Below, in pieces: positions 22,760 through 31,822 of a stretch of DNA of 42,418 nt. Where the stretch lies: assembly GCA_002360555.1 (NCBI GenBank), contig DEQS01000105.1, positions 46,687 to 89,104 of the forward strand, given 5' to 3'. Position 1 is the first letter of the stretch; the number at the start of each line of letters is the position of its first letter. The notes under the pieces were generated by a model, which searched no databases, was not told where the DNA came from, and worked only from the letters and a program-made list of their open reading frames with translations. A program made the translations under genes and the position numbers. The DNA comes from Chloracidobacterium sp. UBA3360. GTDB taxonomy: Bacteria; Acidobacteriota; Blastocatellia; Pyrinomonadales; Pyrinomonadaceae.

Positions 22760-25700
22760 GTGCATAAACTGCGTTCGTCGTTTGTCCTTGTTTGCTTGTC
22801 GCTGTCGTTAGCTGCGGCCTTTTATGGCCAAAGGCCGACCGAGCCGCCGACGTCTTCGCCGACGCCGGCCGGTGATTCGACCCGTGTAACAACTCCTCCG
22901 ACCAGCCCGACGCCGACGCCGGCTCCGACACCGCCTCCGCCGCCCGATCCGATGGGCACGCAGGCATTCGGCGGACTGCGGTTTCGTTCGATCGGCCCTG
23001 CGGTGACATCCGGACGTGTGCTCGCTTTCGCGGTGGACCCTAACGACCGCACGAAATACTACGTCGCGGTCGCATCCGGAGGTGTTTGGAAAACAGTCAA
23101 CGCCGGCACCACGTGGACACCAGTTTTTGAAAACGAAGGAGCATTTTCGATCGGTGCTATTGCTCTCGACCCGAAAAATCCGGCGACGGTCTGGGTCGGC
23201 ACCGGCGAGCGAAATAGCCAACGCAGCGTTGGTTTTGGCGATGGCGTTTACCGTTCGGATGACGGCGGACGCAGCTGGCGCAACATGGGCCTCAAGACAT
23301 CCGAACATATCGGACGCATCGCCATCGACCCGCGAGACAGCAACGTCGTTTTCGTCGCGGCACAGGGCCCGCTGTGGGCACCGGGCGGCGAACGCGGGCT
23401 CTATAAAACGACCGACGGCGGCAAGACCTGGAAAGCTGTCATCCCCGGCACCGAACACACCGGCGTGACGGATGTCGTCATCGACCCGGCAAATCCCGAC
23501 ACGATGTACGCAGCGACATGGCAACGGCGGCGGCATTTTTACACGCTGATAAATGGCGGTCCTGAAAGCGCGATCCACAAATCGACCGACGGCGGCAACA
23601 CCTGGACGCGGCTTCGCTCAGGTTTGCCTCCCGGCGATCTCGGCCGCATCGGCCTGTCGATCTCACCGGCAAAAACTGATGTTGTTTATGCGACGGTCGA
23701 GGCTAGCGGCGTGTTGAGCGGCATATTTCGGTCGAACGATCGGGGAGCGACCTGGGAACGTATGAGTTCGACTATTGCTCAAGGTATGTATTACGGCCAG
23801 ATCATCGCCGATCCACAAAATGTCGACCGGGTTTACATTCCAAATGTGCAGTTTCAGGTATCGGACGACGGCGGCCGCACCCAGCGAAACCTCGGTGAAC
23901 GGCTAAAACACGTCGATAACCACGGGATCTGGGTCGATCCTAAAAATACTGACTACATCCTGGTCGGCTGCGATGGCGGCATTTACGAAAGCTTTGACCG
24001 CGGAGCCAATTGGAATTTCAAGGCAAACCTGCCTGTCGCACAGTTTTACGACATCACCACAGATAACGCTTTGCCGTTTTATAACGTCTATGGCGGTACG
24101 CAGGACAATAATTCGCTCGGTGGCCCTGCCCGTACTCGCAGCACGGCGGGGATCTTAAATTCCGATTGGATCGCAACTAACGGCGGAGACGGTTTTCGCT
24201 CACAGGTCGATCCGACCGACCCGAACATCATCTATGCGGAGAGCCAAAACGGCGGACTCGTTCGGTTTGATAAGCGGACAGGCGAACGCGTCGGCATCGC
24301 TCCGATCGAGGGCAAGGGCGAAGAATCACAGCGTTACAACTGGGATTCGCCGATCATGATCAGCCCGCACTCAAACACGCGGCTCTATTTCGCGGGCCAC
24401 AAACTCTTCAAATCAGACAATCGGGGCGACGACTGGAGAGTCATCAGCGGCGACCTGTCACGAGGGCTCGACCGCAACGCTTTGCCTGTAATGGGCAAGG
24501 TCTGGGGACCGGATGCGATCGCAAAAAACCAATCGACCGCGCTTTACGGTAACGCCTCGGCGATCTCAGAATCGCCAAAAAAACAGGGCCTGATCTATGT
24601 CGGAACCGACGATGGATTGATCCAGATCACCGATAACGACGGCCAGAGCTGGCGAAAGGTCGATAAGATACCCGGCGTGCCCGAAAACGCTTATGTTCAT
24701 CGTGTCCTCGCTTCGCAACATGACGCGAACACCGTTTATGCCATCTATAACAATCATCAAAACGGTGATTTCAAACCGTATCTAGTCAAGAGTACCGACG
24801 CCGGACGAACTTGGACATTGATCACAGGTAAACTCCCTGAGCGTGGTTCGTTGTATGCCATTGCCGAGGACCATGTGAACCCAAATCTGCTGTTTGCAGG
24901 TTCAGAATTCGGCTTTTTCTTTACGGTCGACGGCGGTAGCAAATGGGTGCAGCTCAAGAGCGGCCTGCCAACGATCGCCGTCCGCGACATCGCCATTCAA
25001 AAGACCGAGAACGATCTCGTTTTGGCGACATTTGGTCGCGGGATCTATGTTCTTGACGACTATGCGGCACTCCGTCAGGTCAGCAAAGAAGCGATGGAGC
25101 GGCAGTCGGCTCTCTTTCCGGTCAAAGACGCTCTGATGTATGTCCGCTCAAACGTCTCGTTTGCGGGTTCGCAAGGCGCGTCTTTTTACACGGCCCCAAA
25201 TCCGGCATACGGTGCAACATTTACTTATTTTCTAAAAGAATCGCCAAAGACCTTACGACAAAAACGCCAGGACGCAGAGCGTGCGGCCGAGCGTGCAAAA
25301 CAGCCGGCACGTTACCCGTCGATCGCTGAACTGCGTGCGGAGACCGAAGAGGAGGCTCCGTCTGTGATCTTTACCGTCACCGATTCCGAGGGCAAGATCG
25401 TTCGCCGGCTAAACGCTCCTGCCGGTGCCGGCATCCAGCGTGTCGTCTGGGATATGCGTTATTTGCCGCCGTCAATATCAGCCGCTCCGCAGGGTGGCCC
25501 ACCTGATGGTGGTGGCGGTGGCGGAGGCTTTGGAGGTGGATTTGGCCCGCAAGGAGCTTTAGTGATGCCGGGTAAATATAGCGTTTCGATGGCGATGCGC
25601 GTCAACGGCGTGGTCACATCATTGCCGGGTTCGCAGAGCTTTAACGTAACGGTCGAGGGCAAAGAGAATATGACCCCCGCCGACGCCGCGTTCCTTGCCG

Positions 25701-26137
25701 AATTTCAACGCAAGGTCTCAACACTCCAGCGATCGGTCATCGGAGCCAACTCCGCTGCGACCGAGGCAAAGACCCGCATTGGACTGTACAAACGTGCCGC
25801 CCAAGAGGCTCCGGTCGATAACAAAAAGCTGATCGAGCAAGCTGAGGCTTTTGATAACGAGATCGATGCTCTCATCAATGCGATCCGCGGCGGACGCGAA
25901 AACTCGGACATACCGCCGCCGTCGATCGCCCAGCGTGTCGGCAACATCGCCGGTACGATACGGCTCTCGACCATCCGGCCGACCCAAACGCAGCTTGCTC
26001 AATACGATCTGTCGAGTGAAGAGTTTGCTCCGGTTCTGGCTAGATTGAGGACGCTCATCGAGGTCAGTCTGCCAGGCTTTGAAAAGACGCTTGAAGCAGC
26101 CGGTGCCCCGCTCACGCCGGGACGCCTGCCGCAATAG
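22760..26137 (+). CDS. Large secreted Asp-box/sortilin-like beta-propeller protein
   Basis: A 1125-aa exported protein starting with GTG after a taggag ribosome-binding site. It has a signal peptide (about 1-24), a Pro/Thr-rich spacer (28-65), and then at least nine Asp-box units such as S-D-D-G-G-R-S-W, T-D-G-G-K-T-W, S-T-D-G-G-N-T-W, N-D-R-G-A-T-W and T-D-N-D-G-Q-S-W. Together they form one or two propellers (about 70-780), like VPS10/sortilin and BNR glycosidases. A helical stretch, a beta domain, a glycine-rich stretch (about residues 912-932) and a C-terminal helical domain follow. It is often annotated 'glycosyl hydrolase', but no catalytic residues are obvious; a binding role is equally possible. 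Confidence 0.87.
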   Translation: MHKLRSSFVLVCLSLSLAAAFYGQRPTEPPTSSPTPAGDSTRVTTPPTSPTPTPAPTPPPPPDPMGTQAFGGLRFRSIGPAVTSGRVLAFAVDPNDRTKYYVAVASGGVWKTVNAGTTWTPVFENEGAFSIGAIALDPKNPATVWVGTGERNSQRSVGFGDGVYRSDDGGRSWRNMGLKTSEHIGRIAIDPRDSNVVFVAAQGPLWAPGGERGLYKTTDGGKTWKAVIPGTEHTGVTDVVIDPANPDTMYAATWQRRRHFYTLINGGPESAIHKSTDGGNTWTRLRSGLPPGDLGRIGLSISPAKTDVVYATVEASGVLSGIFRSNDRGATWERMSSTIAQGMYYGQIIADPQNVDRVYIPNVQFQVSDDGGRTQRNLGERLKHVDNHGIWVDPKNTDYILVGCDGGIYESFDRGANWNFKANLPVAQFYDITTDNALPFYNVYGGTQDNNSLGGPARTRSTAGILNSDWIATNGGDGFRSQVDPTDPNIIYAESQNGGLVRFDKRTGERVGIAPIEGKGEESQRYNWDSPIMISPHSNTRLYFAGHKLFKSDNRGDDWRVISGDLSRGLDRNALPVMGKVWGPDAIAKNQSTALYGNASAISESPKKQGLIYVGTDDGLIQITDNDGQSWRKVDKIPGVPENAYVHRVLASQHDANTVYAIYNNHQNGDFKPYLVKSTDAGRTWTLITGKLPERGSLYAIAEDHVNPNLLFAGSEFGFFFTVDGGSKWVQLKSGLPTIAVRDIAIQKTENDLVLATFGRGIYVLDDYAALRQVSKEAMERQSALFPVKDALMYVRSNVSFAGSQGASFYTAPNPAYGATFTYFLKESPKTLRQKRQDAERAAERAKQPARYPSIAELRAETEEEAPSVIFTVTDSEGKIVRRLNAPAGAGIQRVVWDMRYLPPSISAAPQGGPPDGGGGGGGFGGGFGPQGALVMPGKYSVSMAMRVNGVVTSLPGSQSFNVTVEGKENMTPADAAFLAEFQRKVSTLQRSVIGANSAATEAKTRIGLYKRAAQEAPVDNKKLIEQAEAFDNEIDALINAIRGGRENSDIPPPSIAQRVGNIAGTIRLSTIRPTQTQLAQYDLSSEEFAPVLARLRTLIEVSLPGFEKTLEAAGAPLTPGRLPQ

Positions 26138-26162
26138 TTAACAACCTTCGGCATACTAAAGT

Positions 26163-26194
26163 AAATAGCCCGACGAAAGTTCGTCGGGCTATTT
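26163..26194. terminator. Bidirectional terminator hairpin
   Basis: 14-bp perfect stem aaatagcccgacga/tcgtcgggctattt around aagt. It has A/T-rich flanks on both sides and lies between the convergent ends of the propeller gene and the zinc-ribbon operon. Confidence 0.85.
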
Positions 26195-26234
26195 ATTATC
26201 TTATCCATATATTCAGGGCATGGTTTAATAACTT

Positions 26235-28016
26235 CTATTCGGGAATCCCAACTTTCCTAACCAATTCCTTAAACCGCGGGTCGTCTCGCAGAGAAGTAAA
26301 TGGTAATCGAATTTTGAGTTCTGCGATCTGTGGTTCGCGTTGATCATACGCTTTGTTCAGGTATTCAAACGCCTTATCTTTGTCCCCGAGACGGGCATAG
26401 TCGACCGCAATTCGAAAGGCCGGCAGATAAGCATTTTTATCTTTCTCCAGACTTGATCTCTGACTGTCCAGTTGAATGTCTATTTGCTTTTGCACAAAAC
26501 CCTTATAGCCGCCTTTTTCATAAGCTAGTTGGAGGTCCTTGAGGTTTTCAGGGCTAACGCCAAATAGTAGTTTTAGCTGGATAAGACGTTGTTCAACGGC
26601 CTCAGAATACATACCCTTGGCTTCATAAACGTCGGAGAGATTATTGCGTAAACCCTGAGCATCGGGAAACAACTCAATGGCTTTCTTAAACTGAGCAATT
26701 GCGTCATCCCGCTTACCTCCAAATTCAACTATTCTGCCCTTGTTGTTATTTATGATCATCGATAATGGGTCAAGTTCCAGAGCTTTGTTTATCGCCGATA
26801 GTGCTTGATCGCTATTTCCCAAATAGTAATAGACCTCTGATAGCCATTGATAAGCCGACGAATACTTCGGGTCGAGTTCGATCGCTCTCTTTAGTTCTTT
26901 CTCAGCTCCTTTAAAATCATAATCATAGTTGACTAAGATCTGACCGAGCGAAGCGTGTGCTTCCGCCAGATTTGGGTCAAGTTCGAGGGCTTTTTGTGCC
27001 GACTGTTTTGCCATCGGCATATATTCACTTGGCCTGAAATTGCCGTAATAAGGCATCAATGCCAATGTGTCGGCGAGTCCCGCGTATGCGAGTGCGTAGT
27101 TCGGGTCAGCAGCGATCGCTTGCTGAAAATACTCTTTGGCCTTTTGAAGGTCCGCCGCGGCTCGTTTGTTCCAATGAAAACGCCCTTTTAAATAAAGCTG
27201 CTGTGCCTCGGAACTGGCCGTTTTGGTCTTGGTTACCCGCTCTTGTTCGGTCGCCGTTAATTTCAAACGAAGCTTATCCGAAACGGTCTTGGCGATCTCG
27301 CTCTGCAATGAAACCAGGTCGGATTGTTTGCGATTGTATTGCTCGCTCCAGATCACGTCCTGAGTCTCGGTGTTGACGAGTTCCAAGCTCAACTTCAAAT
27401 CATCACCGCGTTGGGAAACTCTGCCCAACAAGACCGCCTGCACCTTCAATTCTTCACCGATCTTCTTCGGCGAAGTCTCTTTGCCCTTGTAATAAAATAC
27501 CGTGCTTCGTGCCTTTACTGACAAATTAGGAATATTCGACAAACTGCTGATCAGCGTTTCCGTCATTCCATCGCTCAAATACTCAACGTCCGCATTCCCG
27601 CTTTCATTCACAAACGGCATTACTGCGATGGAGTTGATCTGTTTGGCGGATGAAACGTATCGATAACCAAAAAATCCGCCGATAAGAAGCAAAAGGGCAA
27701 TACCGAAAATTGCTATCAGCTTATTTCTCTTGCTTTGCGACTTCGCCGCTCGATGTGCGGAAAGGCTCTGCCTTTCCGACAGGCCACCACTACTTTGAGG
27801 CTCCGCCTCCGCTCCGCTTGGGAAGATAGCAGTTTGCTCGGTAGTATGTATCTGCGCTTGAGTCAGAGCTTCACCCGGGGCAGCCGTCGAGTGCAGGATT
27901 GCCGTAGCTGGCTCGTCCATCGACGCCGGGCCAAAGAGCAACTCCGACCCGTCATCGAGACAAAAGCTCATCGAATCGTCGTTGTAATCTCTCCCGCACT
28001 CAGGGCATCGTTTCAT
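26235..28016 (-). CDS. Zinc-ribbon/TM/TolB-N/TPR protein, paralogue D
   Basis: A 593-aa member of the same family. The first 30 residues are nearly identical to those of paralogue B (C-P-E-C-G-R-D-Y-N-D-D-S-M), while the rest follows the TPR type, which indicates domain exchange or gene conversion. The TM helix is at about 99-118, the TolB-N domain from about 127 (I-A-V-M-P-F-V-N-E-S-G-N), then TPRs (D-P-N-Y-A-L-A-Y-A-G-L-A-D) and the shared tail V-R-K-V-G-I-P-E. Just before the TM helix is the palindrome-encoded segment S-L-S-A-H-R-A-A-K. It follows paralogue E by 6 nt, so the two are probably cotranscribed. Confidence 0.86.
   Translation of the reverse strand: MKRCPECGRDYNDDSMSFCLDDGSELLFGPASMDEPATAILHSTAAPGEALTQAQIHTTEQTAIFPSGAEAEPQSSGGLSERQSLSAHRAAKSQSKRNKLIAIFGIALLLLIGGFFGYRYVSSAKQINSIAVMPFVNESGNADVEYLSDGMTETLISSLSNIPNLSVKARSTVFYYKGKETSPKKIGEELKVQAVLLGRVSQRGDDLKLSLELVNTETQDVIWSEQYNRKQSDLVSLQSEIAKTVSDKLRLKLTATEQERVTKTKTASSEAQQLYLKGRFHWNKRAAADLQKAKEYFQQAIAADPNYALAYAGLADTLALMPYYGNFRPSEYMPMAKQSAQKALELDPNLAEAHASLGQILVNYDYDFKGAEKELKRAIELDPKYSSAYQWLSEVYYYLGNSDQALSAINKALELDPLSMIINNNKGRIVEFGGKRDDAIAQFKKAIELFPDAQGLRNNLSDVYEAKGMYSEAVEQRLIQLKLLFGVSPENLKDLQLAYEKGGYKGFVQKQIDIQLDSQRSSLEKDKNAYLPAFRIAVDYARLGDKDKAFEYLNKAYDQREPQIAELKIRLPFTSLRDDPRFKELVRKVGIPE
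27758..27778. repeat. Hairpin in the juxtamembrane codons of paralogue D
   Basis: 9-bp perfect stem cggaaaggc/gcctttccg with loop tct. With the adjoining cgacttcgccgct it corresponds to the double hairpin 10665-10708 of paralogue A. Confidence 0.75.
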
Positions 28017-28022
28017 AAAGTT

Positions 28023-29735
28023 CTATTCCGGCAGATTCATCCGTTTGAGCATTACCTTGAATCGGGGGTCGTCCCGGAGCGGTTCCGACCCGGGGGACCA
28101 TCGAAATTCTGCGAGCCTTGGATTACGGGCAGAAACATCCTTTTCCAGCCATTCAAATGCCTTGTCCTTTTTTCCGAGGGCGGCATAAACAGTAGCAATG
28201 TCACACCCATTCGCTTGTTTCTTCGCGTATCTTTCCTCCAATTCCTTAAGCAAACCCGTTGCATCGGCAGTTCGCCCTGACGCTGCAAAAGCCACTCCAA
28301 GTTCTGCGAGCGTACTGGAATATCTTCCATTCAATTCGAGCGCCTTTTGCCATTCGGCGATGGCTTCGTTGTTCCGACCGGTTTTCAGATACGACCACGC
28401 GACCGCAAAATGGCCGCCGGGAAAATTTGGATCGAGATCAATTATCCTTTGGCAGGCTTCAATTGCCGCCGCGTGATCACCTTTCATTCGGTAGGCCTGT
28501 GCAACATTCTGACTAATGATTCCCGACAAGGGGTCGAGTTGATGTGCCCGCATTATCGCAGCCTCCGCTTCCTCATTTCTTCCAAGGCTAAAAAGGAGAA
28601 CCGCATACCAATGATACGCAGTCGGGTAATTCGAATTGAGTTCGATCGCCCTTTTGTATTCAGATTCGGATGCCGCCCATTGCAACCTGTTGTAGTACAC
28701 GTTGCCAAGTGTTGCGTGCGGCTCGGCCAGCTGTCCGTCGATCGAAATGGCTCTCTTGGCATAGGCCTCCGCTCTTGACATAGAATCTGCCGGAGCATTT
28801 ATCGAGTAATCAGGATAAATTGAATAAACATCAGCAAGGCCTGCAAACGCCAAGGCATAATTCGGATCGCGGTCTATAGCCGCCTGGAACTGCTCGATCG
28901 CCTTATCCAAATTCTCGCCTGTACGCCTATTCCATAGAAAACGGCCACGAAGATATGCCTGGTACGCTGCGGGATCAGTTGTTGCCTGCTTTGAGACCTT
29001 TGTCTCGTCAGCACCGGAAAGCTGCGGCGACAGCTTGGCAGAAACGTCTTTGGCTATTTCGCTTTGAAGCAAAACTACCTCGGCTTGCCGCCGCTGGTAT
29101 TGTTCGGTCCAAATCACTCGGTTCCTCTGAACATCAACTAATTCCAGACTCAATGTCAGAAGATCGCCCCGCTGGATCACACGGCCGTTGAGTATCGCCT
29201 GAACATTCAGTTCTTTGCCGATCGTCTGGAGGTCTGTGTCCTTGCCTTTGTAGCGAAACACCGACGACCGCGGCCTTACATCCATGTTTGGCAGACCCGA
29301 CAGACTCTTGATCAGCGTCTCGGTCATTCCATCAGAGAGATACTCGACATCGGCATTGCCGCTTTCATTGACGAACGGCATCACGGCGATGGACTCGATC
29401 TGCTTGGCAGGCGTAATATATCGATATCCGAAAAATCCACCGAGAACGACGATCGCGAGCACGAGCGGAGCAAAAAACAAACGTTTATCGAACCCGCGAG
29501 GCTTCGCGGCAATATCGCCCATGCTTGCGGGCAAGATCGCAGTCTGGTCCGTCACGTGTATTTGAGCTTGTGTTGGAGCCTCGCCCTGAGCGGCCGTCGA
29601 ATGCAGGATTGCCGTCGCAGGTTCGTCACCACCGCTGGCGGTCGCCGGGCCTTCGAGCAGCGCATTGCCGTCGTCGAGACAATACAACAGCGTATCGTCG
29701 TAATAATCCCGTCTGCATTCAGGGCATCGTTTCAT
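28023..29735 (-). CDS. Zinc-ribbon/TM/TolB-N/TPR protein, paralogue E
   Basis: A 570-aa protein with the zinc knuckle C4-x2-C7-x11-C19-x2-D22, a linker with H-S-T-A-A-Q-G-E-A-P-T, a TM helix (about 86-104), a TolB-N domain (from about 114) and TPR repeats (D-P-N-Y-A-L-A-F-A-G-L-A-D and later units up to about 520). The C-terminus (D-D-P-R-F-K-V-M-L-K-R-M-N-L-P-E) matches the family tail. Its linker has a small palindrome (29494-29509). It is the first gene of the pair with paralogue D. Like its relatives, no clear SD precedes the ATG. Confidence 0.86.
   Translation of the reverse strand: MKRCPECRRDYYDDTLLYCLDDGNALLEGPATASGGDEPATAILHSTAAQGEAPTQAQIHVTDQTAILPASMGDIAAKPRGFDKRLFFAPLVLAIVVLGGFFGYRYITPAKQIESIAVMPFVNESGNADVEYLSDGMTETLIKSLSGLPNMDVRPRSSVFRYKGKDTDLQTIGKELNVQAILNGRVIQRGDLLTLSLELVDVQRNRVIWTEQYQRRQAEVVLLQSEIAKDVSAKLSPQLSGADETKVSKQATTDPAAYQAYLRGRFLWNRRTGENLDKAIEQFQAAIDRDPNYALAFAGLADVYSIYPDYSINAPADSMSRAEAYAKRAISIDGQLAEPHATLGNVYYNRLQWAASESEYKRAIELNSNYPTAYHWYAVLLFSLGRNEEAEAAIMRAHQLDPLSGIISQNVAQAYRMKGDHAAAIEACQRIIDLDPNFPGGHFAVAWSYLKTGRNNEAIAEWQKALELNGRYSSTLAELGVAFAASGRTADATGLLKELEERYAKKQANGCDIATVYAALGKKDKAFEWLEKDVSARNPRLAEFRWSPGSEPLRDDPRFKVMLKRMNLPE
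29494..29509. repeat. Small palindrome in the linker codons of paralogue E
   Basis: ccgcga / ggct / tcgcgg, six pairs, encoding A-A-K-P-R-G just before the TM helix, the same relative place as the hairpins in paralogues A and D. Confidence 0.5.
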
Positions 29736-29951
29736 AGCCTATATTCTAAAGGAGTTTTGTTCGGTGAATTATAGCATTGAAACAAAAGATCTCAGCCATA
29801 TTTACCGTTTGTTGCATCAAACAAAAAAAGCGACGATTGGCGGCATGAAACCGTCTTTCATAACGGTGCGTAAAAACCAAAAATACTTGTGCCGGGCATC
29901 GGCTGGTTGTTAAACTAGGGCTACATTTTTAGATCGAAAGGAGTGATTTTT

Positions 29952-30545
29952 ATGAAACGAGCTATTTTATTGTTCACGGCGATGTTGGTGTTTGCTGTTT
30001 CGGCAAGTGCGCAGAGCCTCGCTATCGGAGCGACGATGGAAAATTTTTCACTGCCCGACGGCACCGGCAAGATGCAGACGCTCGACGGCCTCAAAGGCAA
30101 GAACGGTGCGGTCATCATGTTTGTCTCGTCGCAATGCCCGGTCGTTAAGGCATATAACGAACGCATGAACGCGATCGCAGCCGATTATGCCGCCAGAGGG
30201 ATCACGTTTATCGGTATCAATTCAAACGTCGGCGAGATCGAAAAGACCGAGGCAAAGCCCGTCGGCTGGGTCAAAGACCACATCGCCGCGACCTATAAAT
30301 TTACTGTGCTTTTCGACAAGGGCAATGTCTTAGCCGACAAACTCGGTGCGACCACGACGCCCGAGGCTTATTTTGTTGACGCCAAAAATGTCCTGTTGTA
30401 TCACGGTGCGATCGACAACGATAAATCCGGCGCCAATATCACGGCGACTTATCTGCGGACGGCTTTTGACTCGGCTCTGGCAGGCAAAAAGATCGAACGC
30501 ACATCGGCAAATGCTTTTGGATGTACGATCAAACGGGTCGAATAA
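29952..30545 (+). CDS. Secreted peroxiredoxin-like (AhpC/TSA) thioredoxin-fold protein
   Basis: The ATG at 29952 is eight bases after a clear aaaggag and gives a signal peptide (M-K-R-A-I-L-L-F-T-A-M-L-V-F-A-V-S-A-S-A); the GTG at 29943 is less likely. The 197-aa product has a thioredoxin fold with one active-site cysteine in S-S-Q-C-P-V-V-K (peroxiredoxin-like, not CxxC), I-N-S-N-V-G, the cis-proline region A-T-T-T-P-E-A-Y-F and a second cysteine near the end (F-G-C-T-I-K). It probably acts as a periplasmic thiol-dependent reductase or peroxidase. The next gene is another thioredoxin-fold protein nine bases on. Confidence 0.87.
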   Translation: MKRAILLFTAMLVFAVSASAQSLAIGATMENFSLPDGTGKMQTLDGLKGKNGAVIMFVSSQCPVVKAYNERMNAIAADYAARGITFIGINSNVGEIEKTEAKPVGWVKDHIAATYKFTVLFDKGNVLADKLGATTTPEAYFVDAKNVLLYHGAIDNDKSGANITATYLRTAFDSALAGKKIERTSANAFGCTIKRVE

Positions 30546-30554
30546 TTGAGAAAT

Positions 30555-31109
30555 ATGCAGTCACTTTCAAGGCATTTGATAAGAGCGGTGCTAGTCGCCG
30601 CTCTTGTTGTCATTGCGTTTCAAAACGGTAATGCTCAGCCGTCGGGTAAGGGAAAAACGCCGGTCTGGGATGGCCCAAAGGTCACACAGATCGACATTGA
30701 CGGGCTTCGCAAATTGCTCAAACCAAACGGCAAGCCTGTGCTCATCAATTTTTGGGCGACCTGGTGCGACCCGTGCCGCGAAGAGTTTCCGGACCTCGTA
30801 AAACTAGACGCTGCCTACAAGGGCAAGATCGATTTTTACACCGTTTCGCTCGACGACCTTGCCGATATCAAGACTTATGTCCCGAAATTTCTTGGCGAGC
30901 AAAAAGCCGAGATGCCCGCCTATCTGCTCAAAACACCGGATGATAACGCCGCGATCGCGCTTGTCTCACCCGAGTGGACCGGCAACCTGCCGCTCACAAT
31001 TTTATTAAAACCGGACGGCACGACCGCATACCTCCGAAAGGGCATCGTAAAATACGCTACGATTACCGCCGAGATCGACAAGCTCATCACGCCCGAGGCA
31101 AAGCCATAA
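30555..31109 (+). CDS. TlpA/ResA-like thioredoxin-fold protein
   Basis: A 184-aa exported protein from the ATG at 30555 (a TTG at 30546 is an alternative). An N-terminal hydrophobic signal or anchor (L-I-R-A-V-L-V-A-A-L-V-V-I-A-F) is followed by a thioredoxin domain with the active site W-A-T-W-C-D-P-C-R and the cis-proline L-P-L-T. TlpA/ResA proteins reduce periplasmic disulfides, for example in cytochrome c maturation. No cytochrome genes are nearby. It is probably cotranscribed with the upstream peroxiredoxin-like gene, and the DinB gene follows after 21 nt. Confidence 0.9.
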   Translation: MQSLSRHLIRAVLVAALVVIAFQNGNAQPSGKGKTPVWDGPKVTQIDIDGLRKLLKPNGKPVLINFWATWCDPCREEFPDLVKLDAAYKGKIDFYTVSLDDLADIKTYVPKFLGEQKAEMPAYLLKTPDDNAAIALVSPEWTGNLPLTILLKPDGTTAYLRKGIVKYATITAEIDKLITPEAKP

Positions 31110-31130
31110 AGGACATTATTGGAGAGATAA

Positions 31131-31631
31131 ATGTTTAGAAACTTAGAGGATTTTCAAACCGCTTGGGGCTACGAAGCCGAGATGACCGGCAAGGCTTTGC
31201 TTAACCTGACCGACGAATCGCTCAACACCAAGGTCACCGAAGACGGCCGTACGCTCGGCTATTTGGGTTGGCACCTGACGCTGACACTTGGCGAAATGCT
31301 TGGCAAAGTTGGGCTGACGATCGATGCTCCGGCCGAAGATGCCGAATGTCCGACAAGTGCTGCCGAGATCACCCGGCTATACGGGATCGCTGGAAAATCA
31401 GTCGGCGAAGAAGTCGCTAAAAACTGGACCGCCGAGACGCTGCTCATCGAGGACGACATGTATGGCGAAACGTGGTCTCGTGGGATGACCCTGTTTTATC
31501 TGATCGCCCACCAAGCGCATCATCGCGGCCAGATGACTGTCCTCATGCGACAGGCCGGGCTGCGTGTCCCCGGCATCTACGGCCCCGCAAAAGAAGAGTG
31601 GGCCGCATTCGGCCAAGAGCCTCTGCCGTAA
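31131..31631 (+). CDS. DinB/YfiT family protein
   Basis: A 166-aa four-helix protein with the three metal-binding histidine positions of the DinB superfamily: G-W-H-L-T-L-T-L near residue 44 and the pair in A-H-Q-A-H-H-R-G-Q-M near 123. The ATG follows ggagag at a normal distance. DinB proteins are metal-dependent, often acting with bacillithiol or mycothiol; the substrate here is unknown. It follows two thioredoxin-fold genes, so a thiol-related role is possible but unproven. Confidence 0.87.
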   Translation: MFRNLEDFQTAWGYEAEMTGKALLNLTDESLNTKVTEDGRTLGYLGWHLTLTLGEMLGKVGLTIDAPAEDAECPTSAAEITRLYGIAGKSVGEEVAKNWTAETLLIEDDMYGETWSRGMTLFYLIAHQAHHRGQMTVLMRQAGLRVPGIYGPAKEEWAAFGQEPLP

Positions 31632-31636
31632 GATTT

Positions 31637-31716
31637 TTTTGCCCGCGAAACACACCAAACATCCGAAAAAATAGAGTTTGCCTTTTTAGTATTTTTCGCT
31701 TGTTTCGCGGGCAAAA
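31637..31716. repeat. Inverted repeat downstream of the dinB-like gene
   Basis: 15-bp perfect arms ttttgcccgcgaaac (31637-31651) and gtttcgcgggcaaaa (31702-31716). The arms are 50 nt apart, so it is either a long hairpin or two copies of an interspersed repeat in opposite orientation. Confidence 0.7.
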
Positions 31717-31730
31717 GATTTCCTTTTTAC

Positions 31731-31784
31731 AAAGAGTTTATGCCCTCGGATTTGAAATGAACGTCCGAAACGCATAAACTCTTT
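31731..31784. repeat. Inverted repeat upstream of purL
   Basis: 13-bp perfect arms aaagagtttatgc (31731-31743) and gcataaactcttt (31772-31784), extended inward by cgga/tccg after four mismatches. It ends 38 nt before the purL ATG. It may terminate the upstream transcript or be the leader structure of purL. Confidence 0.7.
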
Positions 31785-31822
31785 TGTTTATTTCAAGTGA
31801 CTTTTTGGCCGCTATTTAACCC

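Noticed and set aside
22808..23578. 256-aa minus-strand ORF opposite the Asp-box protein
   Set aside because: It is Arg-rich and antisense to a clearly coding region with Asp-box repeats, a typical high-GC shadow.
31637..31822. Purine riboswitch upstream of purL
   Set aside because: The conserved purine aptamer core was not recognised; only simple inverted repeats are seen.
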